From CAYNGH01 sp964396845 (GTDB lineage Bacteria > Vulcanimicrobiota > JAJTBE01 > CAYNGH01), in assembly GCA_964396845.1 (NCBI GenBank), contig CAYNGH010000056.1:1-18364 (forward strand): 18,364 bases of DNA. Reading direction: 5' to 3'. This document shows positions 13,089-18,364 of the stretch, in pieces (position 1 is the first letter of the stretch; each line of letters begins with the position of its first letter). A program made the position numbers and the translations under genes. Below the pieces are notes generated by a model. It saw nothing but the letters and a program-made list of their open reading frames with translations, made no database searches and was not told the DNA's origin.

Positions 13089-14027
13089 ATGAATCAAGAT
13101 GAGTCAGTTAAAACCGAAACCAAGGAAAAAGTAGAATACCGGGAGGTCACCGCCGCAGCGGTGATCCTGGGGATTGTCCAGGGAGTTCTGATGACCGCGG
13201 CCTTTGTTTATGCGGGGTTGAAGCTGGGCTTTACCCTGTCAGGATCCGCAGTGGCAGCAATTCTGGGCTTTGCAGTGCTCAAGGGAGTTATGCGCAAGGG
13301 CACCATCATCGAGAACAACATTAACCAGACCATTGCCAGCGGTATCAACATTGCCGGGTCCGGGGTGATATTCACCCTGCCGGTGCTTCTGCTGATGAAG
13401 GAGGAGTTCAGCATTATACCCATGATCCTGGCGGGGATTGCCGGGTCCATCATGGGGGTCACGGTGATTATTCCCCTTCGAAAGCAGATGATCGACCTGG
13501 AGAGGCTTCGCTTTCCCTCGGGGACTGCAGTGGCGGCCATATTGAAATCTCCCGGCGCCGGGGTGGAAAAAGCCCTTCTCCTGGGGAGCGGTTTTCTGCT
13601 GGCGTTAATCACCGTTGTTCTCATCAAGAAAAACATCCTCCCGGCAGAAATACCTCTGGGTAAAATGTGGGGGTTTCCCGAATATACCCAGACTGCCATC
13701 GCATTGAGCCTGATGAACCTCGGTGCGGGAATGCTGGCAGGGAAGGGAGGTCTTCCCTTCGCCTTCGGCGGTGCCCTGGCCTTCTGGTTCATGGCCCCGG
13801 TGGCAGTCACCAACCAGTGGACCACAGGAGATATGGTATATGGCGACATGCTCCGGCCCATCGGCATCGGGATGCTCATCGGCGGTGCTCTTATGGGTGT
13901 GGTCAAGGCCTTCCCCGCGGTGAAGGCAGCCTTCAAAACATTGAAAAGCGCCGCAGCCACGGGATTCAAGGGAGGCGATGAACTGCCATCCGCTATATAT
14001 ACGGTGGAGTTGCCCTGGCCTTTGTAA
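13089..14027 (+). CDS. OPT-family oligopeptide transporter, N-terminal part (frameshifted)
   Basis: The first 300 or so residues belong to the OPT family, proton-coupled membrane transporters of peptides or metal-chelate complexes. Visible signs are VTAAAVILGIVQGVLMTAAFVYAGLKLGF, the TIIENNINQTIASGINIAGSGVIFTLPVLL block (the family's E-N-x-x-Q-T-x-A-S-A/G motif), LRFPSGTAVAAILKS, and FAFGGALAFWFMAP. After GGDEL near 13985 the frame goes out of phase with the rest of the gene; the last dozen residues (PSAIYTVELPWPL) do not look native. The proper sequence continues in the next frame from ATC at 13988. It starts 22 bases after cdsA and could be co-transcribed. Either a true mutation or a sequencing error has split the gene. 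Confidence 0.85.
   Translation: MNQDESVKTETKEKVEYREVTAAAVILGIVQGVLMTAAFVYAGLKLGFTLSGSAVAAILGFAVLKGVMRKGTIIENNINQTIASGINIAGSGVIFTLPVLLLMKEEFSIIPMILAGIAGSIMGVTVIIPLRKQMIDLERLRFPSGTAVAAILKSPGAGVEKALLLGSGFLLALITVVLIKKNILPAEIPLGKMWGFPEYTQTAIALSLMNLGAGMLAGKGGLPFAFGGALAFWFMAPVAVTNQWTTGDMVYGDMLRPIGIGMLIGGALMGVVKAFPAVKAAFKTLKSAAATGFKGGDELPSAIYTVELPWPL
13987..13988 (+). other. Probable one-base deletion (frameshift) in the OPT gene
   Basis: Reading GAT GAA CTG CC and then ATC CGC TAT restores a continuous OPT protein (DELP-IRYIYGGVALAFVTLF...), so one base is missing around 13986-13988, perhaps from a CCC. With the base restored, the full protein is about 565 residues, a normal length for prokaryotic OPT proteins. 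There is no slippery heptamer at the site. Confidence 0.8.
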
Positions 14028-14785
14028 CCCTGTTTGCAGCCTCCATATTCGGCGCAAAGAATATCAACATTCCCACAGCTTTCATTATATCGGTGGTGGG
14101 AACCATATGGCTTGCCCTGGCGGGATTGATTGTGGCGGAGTGTACCGGCATGACCGACATTTCCCCTCTGTCGGGACTGGCCCTCATTGCAGTCACCATG
14201 ATGCTGGCCCTGACAGGAAACAATGTGGTGGCGGCGGTGCTCATCGGTATGGCGGTGTGCGTGGCAACTGCCCAGTGTGCTGATATGATGACGGACCTCA
14301 AAACCGGCTTTCTGGTGGGAGGCAGGCCCGTCAAGCAACAGACAGTTCAGCTGGCCATCGCATGGCTGGGGCCGATTATATCGATTTTTGTGGTGCTTCT
14401 CCTGTGGGGAGCCGAAGGCGGGGGCTTCGGGCCTGGCACTCCTCTGCCGGCGCCCCAGGCGGGAGCCTTGCAGGCGATGATTGAAGGTGTCCAGGGAGGC
14501 AATGCCCCCATACATCGATATGCCACCGGGGGCATCCTGGGAGCGTTACTGTCGATGCTTCCCGTGGGGGGGCTGGGTGTGCTGGTGGGGCTGGCCATGT
14601 ATCTGCCCTTTTCCATCACCCTGGGCTACGGCGTGGGATGTATCCTGAACATTATCATCGAAAAAGTGAAGTCTTCCCAGTTCATCGAGGACAAGATTGT
14701 CCCTCTGGCTGCGGGACTCATCGTGGGCGAGGCCCTCACGGAGCTTGGTTACTCGGCCTTTGAAATATTCAAGAGCTTGCATTGA
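13988..14785 (+). CDS. OPT-family oligopeptide transporter, C-terminal part (frameshifted)
   Basis: This frame is open from 13988 without a start codon until an ATG at 14093, giving 265 residues when read from the frameshift site. It continues the OPT protein with IRYIYGGVALAFVTLFAAS, helices around VVGTIWLALAGLIVAECTG, TDISPLSGLALIAVTMMLAL, GNNVVAAVLIGMAVCVATAQ, DMMTDLKTGFLVGGRPVKQQ (a conserved OPT block: D-L-K-T-G-x-x-x-G), and the C-terminal helices ending IVPLAAGLIVGEALTELGYSAF. A separate functional protein from the ATG at 14093 is unlikely, because the start would fall inside a membrane helix and no ribosome binding site is seen. Sixteen bases... further on, a membrane protein gene follows with its own GGGAGG site. 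Confidence 0.82.
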   Translation: MRYIYGGVALAFVTLFAASIFGAKNINIPTAFIISVVGTIWLALAGLIVAECTGMTDISPLSGLALIAVTMMLALTGNNVVAAVLIGMAVCVATAQCADMMTDLKTGFLVGGRPVKQQTVQLAIAWLGPIISIFVVLLLWGAEGGGFGPGTPLPAPQAGALQAMIEGVQGGNAPIHRYATGGILGALLSMLPVGGLGVLVGLAMYLPFSITLGYGVGCILNIIIEKVKSSQFIEDKIVPLAAGLIVGEALTELGYSAFEIFKSLH

Positions 14786-14800
14786 AGGGAGGCCTGAAAA

Positions 14801-15577
14801 ATGGATAAAAAAGACTGGGCCGGCTGGATACTCTTTGTCATCGGTTTCATATATGCTTCCATATTCGGCCTTAACGTACCCCCATGGGAGATGATCCACC
14901 GGGGCAACATATATTATATCATCCTGCTGGTGGCCCAGGGATTGATGATCCTGGGATCTTACAATCTCCTGGAGGCCAGATATAAAGGCGAAGAAAAAAA
15001 CAAGAACAACACATGGTCCCCGGGTATGATGAAGCTAATCCTGGGTGGGGTTGTGGCGCTGGTGTCAATTTTTATCATCGCCGGAAATGTACCCCGGGAA
15101 ATGTGGCAGCGGTTCTTCCTGGGGGCAGCCATCGCCCTTCTGGGTGCGGGTTTTCTGGGGATGCCCCGGCCCAGAGAGCATTCCCACGAACCAGGAGATC
15201 ATCAGCATATTGATCCTCTCTCATGGATAAACCAGCTTCTTGATGAGCTGGGAGAAATCAGTTTCAAGGAGCAAAATTCCGACAGCATCAAAAAATCCAT
15301 CGAAAAGATTGAGCTGGAACGGCTTGTTCCCTTTGTAAAACAACGTCACAGTTTTTCCAGAGAATTTGGAGCCACCAGTTATGCCGAGTTCTTTTCTGCT
15401 TACTCATCGGGAGAAATGTTCATAAACCGGGCCTGGTCTTCCCTGGTTGATGGTTATCCCGGTGAATCAGAAGATTCCATCGAGAATGCCCGGCAATATT
15501 TTTTGCAGACCAGGGAAATCCTGGAGAAGATATATCATGATGAAGGCATCGAAGCACAGGTGAACAATGGAAGTTAG
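14801..15577 (+). CDS. Four-helix membrane protein with a cytoplasmic tail, function unknown
   Basis: 258 residues; I do not recognise the family. Four hydrophobic helices are visible at about 8-24, 37-55, 77-94 and 104-120. A His-rich link follows (REHSHEPGDHQH), then a soluble, charged, mostly helical tail of about 120 residues. The tail contains ELERLVPFVKQRHSFSREFGATSYAEFFSAYSS and resembles a helical bundle more than an enzyme. GGGAGG lies eight bases before the ATG. It starts 15 bases after the OPT gene and overlaps queC by 11 bases, so it is in an operon with both. The place directly behind an OPT transporter suggests an accessory role, but this is a guess. The His cluster could bind metal. 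Confidence 0.75.
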   Translation: MDKKDWAGWILFVIGFIYASIFGLNVPPWEMIHRGNIYYIILLVAQGLMILGSYNLLEARYKGEEKNKNNTWSPGMMKLILGGVVALVSIFIIAGNVPREMWQRFFLGAAIALLGAGFLGMPRPREHSHEPGDHQHIDPLSWINQLLDELGEISFKEQNSDSIKKSIEKIELERLVPFVKQRHSFSREFGATSYAEFFSAYSSGEMFINRAWSSLVDGYPGESEDSIENARQYFLQTREILEKIYHDEGIEAQVNNGS

Positions 15578-16310
15578 TGAAAAATGCATAGTCCTCCTCT
15601 CAGGGGGCATCGATTCGGCGGTGATGCTGGCAATGGCCCGGGATATGGGTTACCGCCGGGTGTATGCCCTGAGTTTTGATTATGGACAGCGTCACCGGGG
15701 CGAACTGAGCTGTGCCATGGCCCAGGGAGTTCATCAGAAAGTTCAGGAGCACCGGGTTATTTCTCTGGATCTTGCACGGATCGGCGGGTCTGCTCTGACG
15801 GATTTCAGCCGGGATATTCCCAAGGATCGCCACCGGGAGGGCTTCAACTGGGAGATTCCCGTCACTTATGTCCCTTCCCGCAATACCATCTTCCTTTCCT
15901 TTGCCCTGGCCTGGGCCGAGGTGATGGGGGTGGATGATATTTTCATCGGCGCCAACTCTCTGGATTATGCCGGCTATCCCGACTGCAGGCCGGAGTTTTT
16001 CCGGGCCTTCGAAAAGATGGCCAACTGCTCCACTGCCAAAGCGGTGGAAGGACAGCGGCATTTCCGCATCCGGGCTCCCCTTCTGACTATGTCCAAAGAA
16101 GAGATTATCCGAAAGGGCATAAGCCTGGGGGTGGATTTTTCCCGGACATTCTCCTGTTACGATCCCGACCACCGGGGCCGGGCCTGTGGCCATTGCGATG
16201 CCTGCAAGCTGAGGCTGGAGGGATTTTCCCGGGCCGGCCACCGGGACCCAGTGGCCTATGTGGATCCCGAGCTGGATGCCATACTGAGCCATGACAGCAT
16301 TGATGGGTGA
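15567..16310 (+). CDS. queC: 7-cyano-7-deazaguanine synthase
   Basis: 247 residues. QueC turns 7-carboxy-7-deazaguanine into preQ0 with ATP and ammonia, a step in queuosine tRNA modification. The ATP pyrophosphatase loop is LSGGIDSA (residues 11-18), with S12-G13-G14-I15-D16-S17. YALSFDYGQRH and VTYVPSRNTIFLS follow, with IFIGANSLDYAGYPDCRPEF matching the usual 'G.n..D.sGYPDCR.eF'. Four zinc ligands are C197, C207, C210 and C213 in CYDPDHRGRACGHCDAC. No queD, queE, queF or folE is in the window, so the pathway must be completed elsewhere. It overlaps the membrane protein gene upstream, and its stop overlaps the region before rqcH. The call is secure; only its place outside a que cluster is unusual. 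Confidence 0.96.
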   Translation: MEVSEKCIVLLSGGIDSAVMLAMARDMGYRRVYALSFDYGQRHRGELSCAMAQGVHQKVQEHRVISLDLARIGGSALTDFSRDIPKDRHREGFNWEIPVTYVPSRNTIFLSFALAWAEVMGVDDIFIGANSLDYAGYPDCRPEFFRAFEKMANCSTAKAVEGQRHFRIRAPLLTMSKEEIIRKGISLGVDFSRTFSCYDPDHRGRACGHCDACKLRLEGFSRAGHRDPVAYVDPELDAILSHDSIDG

Positions 16311-16318
16311 TAAACATT

Positions 16319-18079
16319 ATGGAAATTGATCTTCCAACTTTCTTTCTCTTTGCCAGAGAACTGTCCGGCATCCTTCCCGGTGCCCGGCTTCAAAAAATTT
16401 TCCAGCCCCAAAAAGAGCAGTTTGTATTGAAATTCCGTCTGGCCGGGGAGAATTTCTTCCTGTATTTTTCCCTGGAACCGGGACATCAGAAAGTCCATCC
16501 CATCCCCGACAAGCTTTCCCGGTCAATCCCTCCCACATCCTTTTGCATGATGCTTCGAAAGCACCTCATGGGCGGAATACTGGATCGGGTGGAAGTCATG
16601 GAACACGACAGGATCCTTCCCCTGATATTCGAAGTGAAACGGGGTGAACAGCTCCTGGAGAAAACCCTCTGCCTGGAGTTTGCCGGTAGCAACTGCAACA
16701 GCATCATCATTGACTCTGGCGGTCGTTATGTGGGAGCCTTCACCAGAAAGGATCCAAACCGGGAGATAATCACCGGCCAGCCTTATGCCCCTCCTCCACC
16801 GCCGGGGCCGGGGCCCTTTTCCATCACCAGGGATCACTGGATCCAAATTTTAAAAGAATCACCGACAGGAGATGCCTCCCGGCAGATGTTCCCGGGGTTT
16901 CCCCGGCTGTGGGCCAGAGAAGTTCTCCAGAGTGCCGGTCTATCACCCCGACAGTTGAATGAGGATATTAAAGATACTCAAATTGAGGCTCTCTGGAACT
17001 GCTGGGAAAAGTTCACAGGCAGGCTCCGGGAAGGCCTCATTGAACCGGTGCTTTACTACGATTCCGGGGATCCGTCCATGGAGGGCCAGCCCACAGGATG
17101 GGCGCCATGGCCCTTTGCCTGTGCTAAAGATTCTCCCCGGCGGTCTTTTGAAACTGTGACAGGCATGTTGCAGGAATATTTCCTCCCCAGGGTATCTATG
17201 GGCCGTTTTGATGAAGTCCAGTCCCGGCTTCTGTCCGAGTTGAAAAAGAAGCTCAGCAAGGTTCACCGGCGTATCGAAAAACAAAAAGGGGATCTGGAAG
17301 GGGCTATGCAGGCGGAACGGCTCAAGAAGTTTGGGGAACTTCTTTTGTCCAGCCTTCACCGGATTGAAGGAAAAGCCCGGCAGGTGACAGTGGAAGACTA
17401 TTATCAGGATCCACCGGCCCCGATCACCATAAAACTTAATCCTTCTCTTTCTCCGTCGGACAATGCTCAGGATTACTTCCGCCGTTACAAGAAAGCCCTC
17501 CGGGGACAGGAGAAGATCCGGGAGCGTCTGGAAATATCTCAGAATGAGGCCCGGGAGCTGGAAAGCCGGATTAACATGGTGGGAAAAGCCCTGAACAACG
17601 AGGAGATTGAAGAACTGTTAAAAAGCTTTGCCGTGGATTCTTTTTATCCTTCGGGGAAACTGCCCCGAAAGGCTGACGGTCAGCCGGTATCCCGGCCAAA
17701 AGCTTTTGAGCTGGCCCGGGGATATGTGGCTCTGGTGGGGAGAAACTCCAGGGAAAATGACGAAATCACCCTAAAAGTGGGTAAAAAAGAAGACCTGTGG
17801 TTTCATGCCCGCCAGATTCCCGGAAGCCATGTAGTATTAAAAGTGCAGAAGCCTTCCCATACCATCCCCAGCCAGGTTCTCTACCGGGCGGCACAGCTGG
17901 CGGCATATTACAGCAAGGCCAGTTCATCCCAGTCGGTGCCGGTGGACTATACAAAGATCAAATATGTCCGCAAGGCAAAGGGAGCAAAGTTAGGGGAGGT
18001 TTTATACAGCGGGGAAAAAACCATCATGGCTCAACCCAGGCTGGACCCGGATCAGATCAGGCCAAAGGAAGACATTTAA
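16319..18079 (+). CDS. rqcH: Rqc2 homologue RqcH (NFACT family)
   Basis: 586 residues. In ribosome quality control RqcH binds stalled 50S subunits and directs C-terminal alanine tailing with tRNA-Ala. The NFACT-N domain starts PTFFLFARELSGILPGARLQKIFQP and includes LMGGILDRVEVMEHDRIL; from the ATG at 16319 the Asp-Arg pair falls at D97-R98, the same numbers as the essential pair of B. subtilis RqcH, which supports this start (an earlier GTG at 16307 overlaps the queC stop). Two helical coiled-coil stretches lie near 305-345 and 395-430 (ELKKKLSKVHRRIEKQKGDL; NEARELESRI). The NFACT-R domain runs from about 460 to 570, with EDLWFHARQIPGSHVVL and YTKIKYVRKAKGAKLGEVLY. GGTGAT stands eight bases before the ATG. 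Its end overlaps the convergent histidine kinase stop by four bases. Older names are FbpA and fibronectin-binding protein. Confidence 0.95.
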   Translation: MEIDLPTFFLFARELSGILPGARLQKIFQPQKEQFVLKFRLAGENFFLYFSLEPGHQKVHPIPDKLSRSIPPTSFCMMLRKHLMGGILDRVEVMEHDRILPLIFEVKRGEQLLEKTLCLEFAGSNCNSIIIDSGGRYVGAFTRKDPNREIITGQPYAPPPPPGPGPFSITRDHWIQILKESPTGDASRQMFPGFPRLWAREVLQSAGLSPRQLNEDIKDTQIEALWNCWEKFTGRLREGLIEPVLYYDSGDPSMEGQPTGWAPWPFACAKDSPRRSFETVTGMLQEYFLPRVSMGRFDEVQSRLLSELKKKLSKVHRRIEKQKGDLEGAMQAERLKKFGELLLSSLHRIEGKARQVTVEDYYQDPPAPITIKLNPSLSPSDNAQDYFRRYKKALRGQEKIRERLEISQNEARELESRINMVGKALNNEEIEELLKSFAVDSFYPSGKLPRKADGQPVSRPKAFELARGYVALVGRNSRENDEITLKVGKKEDLWFHARQIPGSHVVLKVQKPSHTIPSQVLYRAAQLAAYYSKASSSQSVPVDYTKIKYVRKAKGAKLGEVLYSGEKTIMAQPRLDPDQIRPKEDI

Positions 18080-18364
18080 GTTAGGGGAAGCTTGATGAAG
18101 AAACTGGTTCCCTTTCCCGGCCCCGGGGAATCGGCCCAGATGCACCCGCCATGGGCTTCTACAATTTTCCTGGAAATGGGCAGGCCGAAGCCCGTCCCCC
18201 TGCTCTTTCTCAGGGTATGGCCCGCTTCAAATACCTTCGAGAGGTTTTCCCTTTCAATGCCGATACCATTGTCGGAGATCACAAGGGTCACCTGCCCGCC
18301 GTTGTCCCGGCGGGAAACATTTATCTCCAGGGGTCTGGCGGGATCCCGATACTGAATGCAGTTG
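18076..18364 (-). CDS. Sensor histidine kinase, C-terminal ATPase domain (partial)
   Basis: About 95 C-terminal residues are in the window; the gene continues past its right edge. They form the end of a HATPase_c domain: an N-box-like start (NCIQYRDPARPLEINVS), the G1 box ISDNGIGI, the F box KVFEAGHTLRKSRG, and the G2 box GTGFGLPISRKIVEAHGG, ending with GTSFFIKLPLT. This domain binds ATP for autophosphorylation of the kinase. The N-box is weak compared with the usual N-x-x-x-N-A. The sensor and dimer regions are unseen, so neither signal nor partner regulator can be named. The stop codon overlaps the rqcH stop region by four bases, with no terminator between. Confidence 0.9.
   Translation of the reverse strand, partial: NCIQYRDPARPLEINVSRRDNGGQVTLVISDNGIGIERENLSKVFEAGHTLRKSRGTGFGLPISRKIVEAHGGCIWADSPGPGKGTSFFIKLPLT

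Noticed and set aside
13980..14000. Programmed ribosomal frameshift in the OPT gene
   Set aside because: There is no X-XXY-YYZ slippery heptamer, no internal Shine-Dalgarno nearby and no reason for two products; a one-base deletion explains it better.
13208..14515. Long minus-strand open frame of 435 codons opposite the OPT gene
   Set aside because: The product is low in sense (Pro/Ser/His/Arg rich, no domain) and lies antisense to a clear OPT protein on the plus strand; it is a shadow frame of GC-rich codons.
13089..14785. OPT transporter as exporter of the candidate peptide
   Set aside because: OPT proteins are importers, and this gene lies about 8 kb away in another operon, so proximity gives no support.
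1..18364. CRISPR arrays, insertion sequences, tRNA or rRNA genes
   Set aside because: I saw no regularly spaced repeats, no transposase-like protein, no terminal inverted repeats with target duplication, and no cloverleaf or rRNA-like stretch. Frequent CCCGG-type words reflect codon use rather than repeats.

Overview
The window looks like chromosomal DNA from an anaerobic, Bacillota-like (Clostridia-type) bacterium. Supporting signs are the order rpsB-tsf-pyrH-frr-uppS-cdsA, strong AGGAGG-type ribosome binding sites, TTG starts, a full RqcH/NFACT protein, a short EF-Ts and a DUF6935-like secreted protein. The lineage is an inference; no rRNA gene is present. GC content is moderate. There are no tRNA, rRNA, IS or CRISPR features that I can support.

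Layout. (1) Bases 1-1725, minus strand: a compact cluster of a GNAT acetyltransferase, a secreted DUF2330 protein and the N-terminal end of a spermidine-synthase-like membrane protein. (2) Bases 1776-5240: a candidate RiPP (ribosomally made, post-translationally modified peptide) locus. A near-consensus promoter drives an unlisted 39-residue peptide (1835-1954). The peptide overlaps by ATGA a PqqD-type recognition protein (1951-2211), which is followed by a B12-binding radical SAM enzyme (2270-3619). A second, different B12-binding radical SAM enzyme (3603-5240) is convergent and overlaps the first by 17 bases. (3) Bases 5346-7435: an ECF sigma factor and a membrane anti-sigma factor with two zinc-finger motifs, ended by a bidirectional terminator. 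(4) Bases 7516-8088, minus: a secreted DUF6935-like protein. (5) Bases 8167-13066: a structured leader, then rpsB, tsf, pyrH, frr, uppS and cdsA, covering translation, UMP kinase and the start of lipid and cell-wall precursor synthesis. Hairpins separate rpsB/tsf and tsf/pyrH. (6) Bases 13089-18079: an OPT-family transporter with a one-base frameshift, a four-helix membrane protein, queC and rqcH. (7) Bases 18076-18364, minus: the C-terminal end of a sensor histidine kinase.

The most interesting part is the peptide locus. The peptide carries an N-terminal Y-x-x-P-x-I motif of the kind read by PqqD/RRE domains in lasso and other RiPP systems. Its C-terminal tail has a PPP run, one Trp and one Cys. 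It sits with two cobalamin-type radical SAM enzymes and no lasso protease or cyclase. This suggests a radical-SAM-modified peptide, possibly C-methylated, of a family I do not recognise. Other points of note are the structured rpsB leader, the 85-residue acidic/Pro/Ala tail on ribosomal protein S2, the double zinc-finger anti-sigma factor with a ring-building-like outer domain, and the broken OPT gene. No stretch over 300 bases lacks a gene; the longest gap (8089-8373) holds the rpsB promoter and leader.
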